Below the pieces are notes generated by a model. That model made no database searches. It had not been told where the DNA came from and saw only the letters and a program-made list of their open reading frames with translations. The position numbers and the translations under genes were made by a program. Positions 17,179-25,245 of a stretch of 64,000 nucleotides of DNA are shown in pieces (the stretch's first letter is position 1; each line of letters opens with the position of its first letter). Source of the DNA: Candidatus Bathyarchaeota archaeon (GTDB taxonomy: Archaea > Thermoproteota > Bathyarchaeia > 40CM-2-53-6). The stretch lies in NCBI GenBank assembly GCA_005888745.1, contig VBBS01000028.1:174375-238374 (forward strand), read 5' to 3'.

Positions 17179-18623
17179 TTGATTGTCGACTCGACGGTCC
17201 TTTCAAACTGGGTGAGAAACGGTTCTAAGCTCTGACGTTGTACGGTAGCGCCTGCTGCTATCGCATGGCCCCCTCCATATCCACCGTACTTGGGCGACAA
17301 GTCCTGAAGAATCTTCCCGAGATTCAGTCCTTTCTCGATCAGCTGATCGGTTCCACGTGCAGAGACTTTTGATTCACCCTCTTTTGTCGCGGTCACCACC
17401 AACGTTACCTTTGATCCGCCGAAAAGGTTCGAGGAGGAGAGTATGGAAGAGACGGCTCCGGTCATGTTTTCATCGATCACTCCCTCTCCCCTAACTATGA
17501 CCAAGTGTCCCTTCTGAACCAGTGACGCTGGGTCAGAGGTTATCCAGTTCATGTATTTTGACAGGAATTTTCGGTATTCTGAGTAGACCTCTTGGGCTTC
17601 CTCAAAGGATGCCCCGCGGTCGCCCAAGCTCAAAGCTACTCCAAGGCCCGGTTTGCCCATGCGTCCGCAAGCGTTCAGGAGAGATCCGTATTCTCTGGCG
17701 TCGCGGAGTGGGGTTGAAGGTTCTTCCTTGCTCAGCGTGTAAACGGAACCTATCAATTCAAGGGCGACTTCTCCACTGAGCTTCAGCGAGATCATATGTC
17801 GAATGATCTTGTCGACAAGTCGTTTCTTCTCTTCAAGCGAGAGATCAGAGATAGTTCTCCAACGGTCATCTACTTTCGTGGGAATGTTCACAGAGTCAAG
17901 CAGCGCTAGACATCGGTCCTCTTCGCCGCTTAGGCCTGGGAGAAATGGTGTTGTCGTCGATGCTATCGCCCTGTGGATTGGCCTGGTTTGTCTTCCAAAC
18001 AGGACCAGGTCCTGCGTGACCTCAACCAGTTTAGCTTTGACCGCGTCATCAAGAATCTCCGTGTTGAGCCCGATTAGAGATCTCTTGGGACCCTTATCCT
18101 GCTGGTCACCAAGACATCCCACTATGGCGAGTGCGGAGAGGTCCACGTTCTTCGGATCGATCGCCTTTGCGAGAAGATAGGCTGTTCCCGCCCCGCTGAT
18201 CTCTTCAGAGCCGTTGAAACCCATCAGATGGGTGTTGAAGTGATGGAGATTCGGCTGAGCCTCGCCCAGTACTTGGTGATGGTCGGCAATAACGATCTCG
18301 CGATTCTTGAGCCCCTTGGATATAATGTCGAGATAACCGCTGCCTATGTCTGAGAAAATGATGAAGTCAGCGTCAATGGCTCCGATCTCCTCGATCGTTT
18401 TCTCGCTGAGATTTTCCACGATTCGTAGATGAACAATAATATTGAGACGTTTTACAGCTTCAAACGCTATTGCACCGGCGGTTAGACCATCGGCGTCGAA
18501 ATGCGTTACTGTCAGAATCGTTGATTCTTTCGAAGCTGCTTCTCTGATTATCGCCGCGGTTTCGTCGGCGGTTCGCTGGAGCTCCAGTCGACGATCGTTG
18601 GGGCTAGTCGAGTGAGGCTGCAA
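17175..18623 (-). CDS. RecJ-like DHH-family exonuclease/phosphoesterase
   Basis: About 480 residues. Motifs in order are THFDADGLTAGA, FIIFSDIGSG, VIADHHQ, VGCLGDQQD and the C-terminal DHHA1 glycine motif GGYGGGHAIAAG. In archaea such RecJ/Cdc45-superfamily proteins (GAN) act with GINS at the replication fork or degrade single-stranded nucleic acid. The frame extends to ATG 18680 inside rps15; TTG 18623 gives a 20-nt overlap and a more usual N-terminus, so I use it. It ends in an ATGA overlap with Pcc1. Confidence 0.9.
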   Translation of the reverse strand: MQPHSTSPNDRRLELQRTADETAAIIREAASKESTILTVTHFDADGLTAGAIAFEAVKRLNIIVHLRIVENLSEKTIEEIGAIDADFIIFSDIGSGYLDIISKGLKNREIVIADHHQVLGEAQPNLHHFNTHLMGFNGSEEISGAGTAYLLAKAIDPKNVDLSALAIVGCLGDQQDKGPKRSLIGLNTEILDDAVKAKLVEVTQDLVLFGRQTRPIHRAIASTTTPFLPGLSGEEDRCLALLDSVNIPTKVDDRWRTISDLSLEEKKRLVDKIIRHMISLKLSGEVALELIGSVYTLSKEEPSTPLRDAREYGSLLNACGRMGKPGLGVALSLGDRGASFEEAQEVYSEYRKFLSKYMNWITSDPASLVQKGHLVIVRGEGVIDENMTGAVSSILSSSNLFGGSKVTLVVTATKEGESKVSARGTDQLIEKGLNLGKILQDLSPKYGGYGGGHAIAAGATVQRQSLEPFLTQFERTVESTIK

Positions 18624-19050
18624 CTGGCTTGTATACCCAATCCTTAGGAATTCTCCCAATCTTTCGATAATAAAATACAAGCCGATGAATCTTCGACTCG
18701 ATCAAAGCCAAATCCCTCTTGTTCGGATAGTCCTTCCGATTCTTCTCAAGATGTCTCGTTGCACTCGTCGCCTTCCTCAACAAGTTCTCAAGATCCTCAG
18801 GAAGCTTCGTGCGACTCTCTTCCGGGATAATCTTCTCAAGACGTCGACCGGCAACCTGCGACACCAAGGGAATGCCATACCTGTCACGGAGAATCTGTCC
18901 GATGAGGCTCGGCGTGTTCCCTTCTTTGGACAGTTTCAGAACAAGGGCGTCTACCTCTTCAGGCTCGTACTTGAACCAGGCGGGCGGACGTCTACTAACC
19001 GGTCTAGTCGATCCTGAACTTCCTCTCTTACCCGAGTAGAGTCTTGCCAA
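18604..19050 (-). CDS. rps15: Ribosomal protein uS15
   Basis: 148 residues of the archaeal/eukaryotic form (yeast S13 type) with an N-terminal extension. ARLYSGKRGSSGSTRPVSRR, EEVDALVLKLSKEGNTPSLI and GQILRDRYGIP are typical, and the bacterial-like S15 core follows (NKRDLALIESKIHRLVFYYR). Start is TTG 19050, at the family's usual MARL position. First gene of the uS15-RecJ-Pcc1-eS1 run. Confidence 0.97.
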   Translation of the reverse strand: MARLYSGKRGSSGSTRPVSRRPPAWFKYEPEEVDALVLKLSKEGNTPSLIGQILRDRYGIPLVSQVAGRRLEKIIPEESRTKLPEDLENLLRKATSATRHLEKNRKDYPNKRDLALIESKIHRLVFYYRKIGRIPKDWVYKPVAASLD

Positions 19051-19094
19051 ATCGTTGGTCCCTTGTTACACCGCGGTTCCTCGCTGGGCGTTAT

Positions 19095-19529
19095 TTAAGT
19101 CGAACTGGGAGAAACCTTGTGTGAGATCAGCAATCCACGACGACGCATCGGATAGATCACGGATAACCCGAGCCGGGCTAGAGCGGCTCTCAATTTTCGG
19201 TCAACGGTTGCGATTGCCAATGGCTCGTTCTTAGCCAATGAGAAAGAAAGTATCGCAGCGTCTGTATCTGAGGCTTCAATTCCGGATGGTAGTATCGAGT
19301 ATTTTCTTGATTTCAAGAGTTCCAGAGCAGCATTCGCGAGACCGCCAGTTTTCGAGGATCGAGTTCTTCCGAGGCGTTGGAGTTCGCGTTCTACCCTGTC
19401 GAGGGTAGCGACTCGGACTGGACCTTGGATGAGGTCTTGTAGTTCTTCATCGATGTCTCTTCTTTGCTCTAGCATCATCAGTAGGAAGCTAGTATCGAGG
19501 AGGACGGTAAGAGATCGGCCTGTTTTCAT
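19095..19529 (-). CDS. PIN-domain ribonuclease (FCF1/VapC9-like)
   Basis: About 144 residues from ATG 19529. The acidic PIN residues are visible: VLLDTSFLLMM, the Glu in DRVERELQRL, ASDTDAAILSF and AIATVDRKL. In archaea a PIN protein of this type is often encoded next to aIF2-gamma and is thought to act in rRNA processing. In-frame starts back to 19580 are possible, but the domain begins right after MKTGRSLTV. Confidence 0.85.
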   Translation of the reverse strand: MKTGRSLTVLLDTSFLLMMLEQRRDIDEELQDLIQGPVRVATLDRVERELQRLGRTRSSKTGGLANAALELLKSRKYSILPSGIEASDTDAAILSFSLAKNEPLAIATVDRKLRAALARLGLSVIYPMRRRGLLISHKVSPSST

Positions 19530-19704
19530 CTGTTTGATCCGAATCATGGCTATTGTCTCACAGAGTTGGATCATTGGCACGCGCAGTTGTCATATTTGTA
19601 GAAGTGTTGAGTCACTCGGACAGCGAGACTTGGGAAGAAGATTACTCTATCGAGTGGATCGTGTTCTCGATCTCAGCCCAGTATTGCGAGAACTACCCCT
19701 GCGA

Positions 19705-19920
19705 CTATTGAGACTGTTCCCCAGAGCTCTTCCATCTTCCCATGCTGAGAGTGGCGCCCTCGCGTTGAGGGCAAGGGATTCCTTGGACCCTACAAGCGTA
19801 AGATGCCCCGCCCAGCGTCATCTCACTAGTCAAGTAAGCTATGATCCCAGCAGCTAGAAGACCTGTCCCGACAGCCAGAATTGCGATTTTCGAGCCCGAA
19901 GCCTCTTTCAATCCTTCCAA
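19705..19920 (-). CDS. Small membrane protein, possibly frameshifted
   Basis: 71 residues; a transmembrane segment at 11-31 (KIAILAVGTGLLAAGIIAYL) and a short loop with two cysteines (YACRVQGIPC). The tail is polar in this frame, but shortly upstream of its stop another frame encodes EELWGTVSIVAGVVLAILG, a plausible second membrane helix ending at 19673-19675. A two-helix protein broken by an indel is therefore possible. Function unknown. It lies between aIF2-gamma and the PIN gene on their strand. Confidence 0.35.
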   Translation of the reverse strand: MEGLKEASGSKIAILAVGTGLLAAGIIAYLTSEMTLGGASYACRVQGIPCPQREGATLSMGRWKSSGEQSQ

Positions 19921-19971
19921 GTAGGTTGGTCCTATTTTGTTTTTTGCTTGGACTTTGAAACGCTTCGAATC

Positions 19972-21192
19972 CTATCTTATCGTTCCGAATCCTATGAGGC
20001 GCCAGCTTTCCCCGATTCTCCGGCTTAGGGCGACTTTTGAGCCTGGGTCAGCACAGATAGGTTTCTTTAGCTGTACATCTGCAATGTCTTCCCTTGCGGA
20101 TACGACCAATCCAGAAGTAACCGCGGTTCCCGCGTTGAGCACTAGCGGCTCATTCATCTTGATCTTCTGTACTGGGACAAGCTGTTCAGTCCCGACAGCT
20201 CTTTCGAATAGATCAACATCGAGGCTGACCTTTTCCAAAATATCGGGGAGAGTGCCAGATCTTCCCAGGACATTTCCCACCAACCCGTCAGACTTTGTTA
20301 TCGACGGATCCAGATCGGTTCCCACAGCAACCAATCCGCCTGGCATCGCCTGTTTCACTTCTCCGTCACCTGCTTGCAAGGTCTCCACGTTCGCGACGAG
20401 TCTTTCGTAGGTGACCCTGTTTGACTCGCCTACCTTTATGCCCGGTTTGATCTCTATCTCTTCTCCTCTCTTGAAAACCCCCTGGACAACTGACCCTCCA
20501 ACAACTCCTCCCAGAATATCCTCCACTTCTGTACCGGGCTTGTTGACATCAAATGATCGGAGGATCGACATTCTCGGCGCAACCGAGGAGTCGCGTTTGG
20601 GAGTTGGAATCTTCTCCTGGATCGCAGCGATCAAGACATCCATGTTCAGTTTATGCTGGGCTGAAACCGGTATCACCGGCGCATCTCCAGCAACAGTGTC
20701 CTTTGTAAATTCACGAATCTCCTGATAGTTCACTTTAGCCCTGGCTCGGTCTACCACGTCTATCTTGTTCTGCACCACAACCATCTTGCGCAGCCCGACC
20801 ATTTGCGCAGCCAGCATATGTTCACGGTCCTGGGCTTGCGGACACTTGACGTTCGCAGAGATGACAAATAGCGATCCGTCCATGATCGCGGCCCCGGACA
20901 GCATTGTGACCATGAGGCTGTGGTGACCCGGACAGTCGACGAAACTCACGGATCTCAGGAACTTGGTCTCGCTCTTACAATTCGGACAGATCTTGCTCGT
21001 TGAATAGTTGTATGGAGGCTCGCAGGACGGGCACTCGTAGAATGAAGCGTCAGCATACCCGATACGGATCGTGATTCCTCTACGAAGCTCTTCCGAATGT
21101 CTAGCCGTCCAAACCCCTGTCAGCGCTTGGACAATGGTGCTCTTCCCATTGTCGACATGACCGAGAGTGCCTATGTTGATCTCAGGCTGCAG
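19972..21192 (-). CDS. Translation initiation factor aIF2 subunit gamma, CTG start inferred
   Basis: GTPase subunit that delivers initiator tRNA. NIGTLGHVDNGKST (P-loop, Asn replacing the usual second His), GITIRIGYADAS (switch I), a four-cysteine zinc knuckle (YECPSC and ICPNC), VDCPGHH (G3) and NKID (G4) are all present. In frame there is no ATG, GTG or TTG between the upstream TGA (21262-21264) and a GTG at 20949, which is past the zinc knuckle. CTG 21192-21190 stands where family members have Met just before QPEINIG, 7 nt after AGGTGA at 21205-21200. From there it is 406 residues, the normal length. An ATA at 21207 is the only rival. Confidence 0.95.
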   Translation of the reverse strand: MQPEINIGTLGHVDNGKSTIVQALTGVWTARHSEELRRGITIRIGYADASFYECPSCEPPYNYSTSKICPNCKSETKFLRSVSFVDCPGHHSLMVTMLSGAAIMDGSLFVISANVKCPQAQDREHMLAAQMVGLRKMVVVQNKIDVVDRARAKVNYQEIREFTKDTVAGDAPVIPVSAQHKLNMDVLIAAIQEKIPTPKRDSSVAPRMSILRSFDVNKPGTEVEDILGGVVGGSVVQGVFKRGEEIEIKPGIKVGESNRVTYERLVANVETLQAGDGEVKQAMPGGLVAVGTDLDPSITKSDGLVGNVLGRSGTLPDILEKVSLDVDLFERAVGTEQLVPVQKIKMNEPLVLNAGTAVTSGLVVSAREDIADVQLKKPICADPGSKVALSRRIGESWRLIGFGTIR

Positions 21193-21261
21193 GCTAACGT
21201 CACCTATGAGTAGAAGGTCCTCTGGAAGGATATACAGGCTTGCTTTCTGGAGACCACTGCT

Positions 21262-21906
21262 TCATGCTTTTGAGGACTGGAGCTCTCTTGTTTGATTACT
21301 CAAGTCAAAGCTTCCTGCTCTGATCTCTCCGTCTCGCCGATAGGTGGCTACGATAACGCCTGTGGTTGAGGTCTTACTTTCAAGAAGTTTGAAAGAGGCC
21401 GGTATGGTGTCGGCGCCAAAGAGTCGCTTTCCATTTCCTATGGTGACAGGATATATTTTCAACCAGAACTCATCAACGAGATCGTGTTTTAGAAGAGTTT
21501 GGATAAGATCGGAACTACCGTGAACCTGCAATTCAGGCCCGTCCTGTCTCTTAAGTTTCCTAATCTCTTCTGGGACGTTACCTTTGACGAGGACTGAATT
21601 CTCCCAGTCAAGTTCCCCAAGGGTTTTCGAGACGACGTATTTCTTAGCCTTGTTTAGTTTGTCCGCGAACGGGTCGTTTTTTGCTTTCGGCCAATACCCT
21701 GCGAATATCTCGTAGGTCTTTCGGCCAAGCAAGAGGTCGTATGGATGTCCCATCTGTCCACCCATGACCTTTTCCATAACACCATCCCAGTAGCCGACAG
21801 ACCATCCTCCATGCTTGAAATTGCCGCTCGTATCCTCCTCGGGTCCGCCTGGAGCCTGCATAACTCCATCAAGCGTTACAAATGATAATACGACTAATTT
21901 TCTGAT
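21262..21906 (-). CDS. DHFR/RibD C-terminal-family reductase, ATC start inferred
   Basis: About 214 residues. The core strand RKLVVLSFVTLDGVMQAPGG, then LLLGRKTYEIFAGYWP, LQVHGSSDLIQTLLKHDLVD and EFWLKIYPVTIGNGKRLF, are typical of YyaP/RibD_C reductases of unknown substrate. The first ATG in frame (21861) would delete the strand before MQAPGG. An ATC at 21906-21904 sits exactly where relatives have the Met of MRKLV, 8 nt after GGAGG (21919-21915), with TGA two codons upstream. Relatives are mostly bacterial, which suggests transfer. Confidence 0.85.
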   Translation of the reverse strand: MRKLVVLSFVTLDGVMQAPGGPEEDTSGNFKHGGWSVGYWDGVMEKVMGGQMGHPYDLLLGRKTYEIFAGYWPKAKNDPFADKLNKAKKYVVSKTLGELDWENSVLVKGNVPEEIRKLKRQDGPELQVHGSSDLIQTLLKHDLVDEFWLKIYPVTIGNGKRLFGADTIPASFKLLESKTSTTGVIVATYRRDGEIRAGSFDLSNQTRELQSSKA

Positions 21907-21983
21907 GGTTCATTCCTCCTATATCTGGAGACTCGAACAGTCCTACGGGCAAAATTTAACCTTTGCAATATCACTAGGAGAAA

Positions 21984-22589
21984 TTGTCTCGGTCAGCGTG
22001 TAGAGACGAATTGAAAGAAACTATACTTCGAAGGTGTCAGTGGGCAACTATGGGCAACAGCCCACTCATGGTTGAGTACCACGATAAAGAATGGGGTGTC
22101 CCGGTGCACGATGACAGGACCTTGTTCGAATTTCTCGTACTGGAAGGCGCACAAGCAGGACTCAGCTGGCAGACCGTTCTGAACAAACGCGAAAACTACC
22201 GCAAAGCAATCCATGCCTTTGACCCTGCGAAAATCGCCCGTTACAACAACAAGGACGTCCGACGTCTTCTCCGGGATCCTGGAATCATACGTAACCGTCT
22301 CAAGATCGAAGCCACGATCAACAACGCAAAACAAATCCTAGAAATTCAGAAGGAATTCGATTCTTTTGACAAATACATCTGGGGATTTGTGAGTGGCAAA
22401 CCAATCAAACACAGATTCGAGTCGCTCAGCGAGATTCCTGCGACGACCAATGAATCTGACGCTATGAGCAAAGAACTACGCAAAAAGGGCCTACGGTTCG
22501 TCGGCCCGACAATCTGCTACGCGTTCATGCAGGCGGTTGGAATGGTGAACGATCACACTACAAAATGCTTCAGGTATAGCACGGTCTAG
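21984..22589 (+). CDS. tag: DNA-3-methyladenine glycosylase I
   Basis: Removes 3-methyladenine from DNA. RRCQWATMGNSPLMVEYHDK then EWGVPVHDD holds the zinc Cys and His; DHTTKCFRY supplies the C-terminal His and Cys ligands. LEGAQAGLSWQTVLNKRENY is the substrate-binding helix region. The family begins around the CQW motif, so TTG 22011 is as likely a start as TTG 21984. It is a mainly bacterial enzyme, with other bacterial-type genes on both sides. Confidence 0.93.
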   Translation: MSRSACRDELKETILRRCQWATMGNSPLMVEYHDKEWGVPVHDDRTLFEFLVLEGAQAGLSWQTVLNKRENYRKAIHAFDPAKIARYNNKDVRRLLRDPGIIRNRLKIEATINNAKQILEIQKEFDSFDKYIWGFVSGKPIKHRFESLSEIPATTNESDAMSKELRKKGLRFVGPTICYAFMQAVGMVNDHTTKCFRYSTV

Positions 22590-22659
22590 TCTGAGACTCT
22601 GAACGGAGCTACCTGTATCCCCGCCAGGCGAGGAAGGTTCGGAAACCGTTGGAAATCAC

Positions 22660-22675
22660 TTAACTAAAAGGTTAA
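22660..22675. promoter_or_regulatory. Candidate ArsR operator and core promoter
   Basis: TTAAC at 22660-22664 and its complement GTTAA at 22671-22675, separated by six bases. It abuts the TATA-like TTAAATAAT at 22672-22680, which is about 26 nt upstream of the ATG at 22704 and so fits a leaderless transcript. Binding of the ArsR protein here would block the promoter. The symmetry is short. Confidence 0.5.
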
Positions 22676-22703
22676 ATAATCTCCGAGCGCATTCCTCTGC
22701 TAG

Positions 22704-23039
22704 ATGGTTAGTCAAGCCAAGGTCGTCCTCGACCTGGACCAGGTCTTCGGGGCACTGGCCCACCCTATACGGCGGGCCATCCTTGAGGAGCTGTCGGCCG
22801 GCGACGCCACAGTCAGCGAACTGGCAGAACCCTACAAGGTAAGCCTGCCCGCGATATCGAAGCACCTGCGGGTCCTGGAAGATGCGGGACTATTGCGGGT
22901 CGAGCCGGAAGGACGGGTACGCCGCTGCCAGATCGACGCGGCACCGCTAAGCGTGGCGTTTGGCTGGCTGACGCGATACCGGGTCCTGTGGGAGGACCGC
23001 CTCACCCGACTAGCCAAACACCTAGAGGAAAAAGAATGA
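22704..23039 (+). CDS. ArsR-family winged-helix regulator
   Basis: 111 residues: LDQVFGALAHPIRRAILEEL, DATVSELAEPYKVSLPAISK and HLRVLEDAGLLRVEPEGRVR form the HTH and wing. No metal-site cysteines are evident. It overlaps the next gene as ATGA (23036-23039), the classic ArsR-SRPBCC pair in which the regulator controls both genes. The region is GC-richer than its surroundings and bacterial in character. Confidence 0.92.
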   Translation: MVSQAKVVLDLDQVFGALAHPIRRAILEELSAGDATVSELAEPYKVSLPAISKHLRVLEDAGLLRVEPEGRVRRCQIDAAPLSVAFGWLTRYRVLWEDRLTRLAKHLEEKE

Positions 23040-23539
23040 CAAGCAGAACAGAAGAAATGAGTCAAACCAGAAACAGGAACGAGCTAACAATCGTACGAGT
23101 GTTCGATGCACCATGCGAGGCTGTGTGGAAGGCATGGACAGATCCCGAACGAGCAAAGCGATGGTGGGGACCAGAAGGCTTCACAGCACCATTCATCAAG
23201 ATCGACCTCCGCGTAGGCGGCAAGTACCTCTTCTGCATGCGGTCCCCAGACGGCAAGGACTATTGGAGCACAGGCGTCTATCGAGAAATCATTCCATTGC
23301 AGCGGATTGTCTCCACAGACAGTTTCTCGGACGAGAAGGGGAACGTGGTTCCGGCCTCTCATTACGGGATGCCTTCCGACGTCCCAATGGAAATGCTGGT
23401 GACGGTAACGTTTGAAGAGCTTGGTGGAAAGACCCGGATGACGTTGAAGCACGTTGGCATTCCAGAGGGCGAGCAGAGCAAGATGGCTGAAATGGGCTGG
23501 AACACATCGTTCGACAAACTCGCCAAAGCCCTCAAGTAA
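23036..23539 (+). CDS. SRPBCC (AHSA1-like) ligand-binding protein
   Basis: About 167 residues from ATG 23036, in an ATGA overlap with the ArsR gene; the frame also extends upstream into that gene. RVFDAPCEAVWKAWTDPERA, KRWWGPEGFT, RVGGKYLFCMRSPDG, TRMTLKHVGIPEG and a C-terminal helix are typical of the START-like fold. It binds an unknown hydrophobic ligand and is probably translationally coupled to the regulator. Confidence 0.9.
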   Translation: MTSRTEEMSQTRNRNELTIVRVFDAPCEAVWKAWTDPERAKRWWGPEGFTAPFIKIDLRVGGKYLFCMRSPDGKDYWSTGVYREIIPLQRIVSTDSFSDEKGNVVPASHYGMPSDVPMEMLVTVTFEELGGKTRMTLKHVGIPEGEQSKMAEMGWNTSFDKLAKALK

Positions 23540-23554
23540 CACAAAGACGCAGCA

Positions 23555-23581
23555 CCCTGACACAACGCAGTTGCGTCAGGG
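23555..23581 (+). terminator. Hairpin after the ArsR-SRPBCC operon
   Basis: CCCTGACACAAC (23555-23566), three-base loop, GTTGCGTCAGGG (23570-23581): a 12-bp stem with a single A-C mismatch, starting 15 bases after the SRPBCC stop. No T-tract follows, so it may act as an RNA 3' end or attenuate read-through into kae1. Confidence 0.55.
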
Positions 23582-23617
23582 GATAATCCAGTGAGGCAAA
23601 GCACCCGAGTAGAACCC

Positions 23618-24607
23618 ATGCTTTTCCTAGGAATCGAATCGACTGCTCACACCTTTGGGGCGAGTATGATCGACGATCAGGGTAGGATACTCACTAACGT
23701 GAATTCTACGTACCGGCCCCCGACCGGGATCGGAATCCATCCCCGAAAAGCGGCCGAGCACCACAACGAGGTCTCAGGCGGTGTAATAGCGAATGCCCTC
23801 CAAGGCGTTGGAAATGGAATCTCCCCAGATGCAGTCTGTTATTCTGCAGGGCCGGGTCTGGGACCCTGTCTTAGGATAGGAGCAACGATTTCCAGAGCCC
23901 TGGCACTTTACTTGGACAAGCCTCTCGTCCCAGTGCACCATGGTGTTGCTCACTTGGACTTGGCCATGGCCGCTGGACGTTCACGTGATCCCTTAGCAGT
24001 CCTCGTCTCTGGAGGACACACTGCAATCGCCGTTCATCTGAACAAGCGATGGCGGATATACGGTGAAACCGAGGACATAACCTTGGGAAACCTCCTTGAC
24101 ATGTTCGCGAGGGAAGCGGCACTCCCGTCACCGGGAGGAGTCGCCGTTGAGTCAAAAGCGAAAGAAGGTCGGACCCTTCTTCCTCTACCCTACACTGTAA
24201 AAGGAAATGATGTCGCATATTCGGGGTTGCTAACTGCTGCAATTCGACTTCTAAACGAGGGTCGTTCTCTAGCAGACATCTGTTTCTCCATCCAAGAGGT
24301 TTCCTTCGCAATGCTTGCAGAGGCAGTTGAGCGGAGCTTGGTTCAGACAAGGAAGGAGGAGGTCCTGCTTGCTGGAGGAGTCGCTGCTAATCAAAGCCTT
24401 CGACAAATGATTCAATTGGTTGCAGAGGATCACGGTGCGACGTTTCACCCTATCCCGATCCAGTACTCTGGAGATTGCGGGGCTCAGATCGCTTGCTCGG
24501 GAAGACTCGCCTTCGAATCCGGTATCAGCGTTCCTGTTCCAGAAAGCTTTGTCAATCCACGATGGCGTCTAGACGAGATTGATGTTCCATGGATTCCTCG
24601 ACCTTAG
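23618..24607 (+). CDS. kae1: KEOPS catalytic subunit Kae1 (t6A threonylcarbamoyltransferase)
   Basis: Transfers threonylcarbamoyl to A37 of ANN-decoding tRNAs. ASKHA-fold marks are LGIESTAHTFG, IHPRKAAEHH, the metal histidines in VHHGVAHLD, LVSGGHTAI, and the metal Asp in YSGDCGAQIACSG (relatives usually read DNGA). ATG 23618 gives 329 residues, the usual size; the frame extends ten codons further up. It overlaps bud32 by 19 nt. Confidence 0.96.
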   Translation: MLFLGIESTAHTFGASMIDDQGRILTNVNSTYRPPTGIGIHPRKAAEHHNEVSGGVIANALQGVGNGISPDAVCYSAGPGLGPCLRIGATISRALALYLDKPLVPVHHGVAHLDLAMAAGRSRDPLAVLVSGGHTAIAVHLNKRWRIYGETEDITLGNLLDMFAREAALPSPGGVAVESKAKEGRTLLPLPYTVKGNDVAYSGLLTAAIRLLNEGRSLADICFSIQEVSFAMLAEAVERSLVQTRKEEVLLAGGVAANQSLRQMIQLVAEDHGATFHPIPIQYSGDCGAQIACSGRLAFESGISVPVPESFVNPRWRLDEIDVPWIPRP

Positions 24608-25245
24608 ACCTTCAACCACTACATCGCGGTGCCGAGGCTGATCTCTTTCTCTCGCAGCTGCCCCCCTGGAAAGTTGTTGTGAAGAGAAGAGTTCGAAAAG
24701 CCTACCGGCACGAACAGCTTGACGCCAGTATCAGAAAGGAGAGGACCGTCAAGGAATCGTCCGCGATCCGGGATGGCAAGATAGCGGGAGCTAGGCTTCC
24801 GAGCATTCTCGGCTTGGACATCGAACGGTCAACCATTATCATGACGTTCATAGACGGACTGCTCGCCAGAGACACAATTGATACGATGAGTAACGCTTGC
24901 CGGGTTTCTCTTCTCGAAGAGTTGGGCAGACAGGTTGGCTTCCTCCACTCAGCCGGAATAACACATGGTGACCTGACAACATCAAACATCATCGTGCCAG
25001 CTGACGAAAAACCGTTCATGATCGACTTCGGAATGGCCCGCAAATCAGTGGATCATGAAGATCATGGAAGCGATCTTCACTTACTCCAAAGGTCGCTTAT
25101 CGCCACTCATGCCCTAGACGCCACGAGTTCTCTCAAGAGGGTCACGAAGGGGTATCGTGAGGTTGTAGGAGCGGAGATGGCTAAGTCGAGTCTTCGGAAA
25201 GCCGCGGAAATTGCACGGAGAGGCAGATACTTCGCCATCCGATAA
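24589..25245 (+). CDS. bud32: KEOPS kinase/ATPase Bud32
   Basis: 218 residues of the small RIO-like kinase fold. RGAEADLF is the glycine-poor loop, KVVVKRRVRKAYRH the Lys region, GITHGDLTTSNII the catalytic loop and MIDFGMA the metal Asp. It acts as an ATPase that supports Kae1. It overlaps kae1 upstream and the HAM1 gene downstream (35 nt), giving the classic archaeal kae1-bud32-HAM1 order. Some archaea fuse the first two; here they are separate. Confidence 0.95.
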   Translation: MDSSTLDLQPLHRGAEADLFLSQLPPWKVVVKRRVRKAYRHEQLDASIRKERTVKESSAIRDGKIAGARLPSILGLDIERSTIIMTFIDGLLARDTIDTMSNACRVSLLEELGRQVGFLHSAGITHGDLTTSNIIVPADEKPFMIDFGMARKSVDHEDHGSDLHLLQRSLIATHALDATSSLKRVTKGYREVVGAEMAKSSLRKAAEIARRGRYFAIR

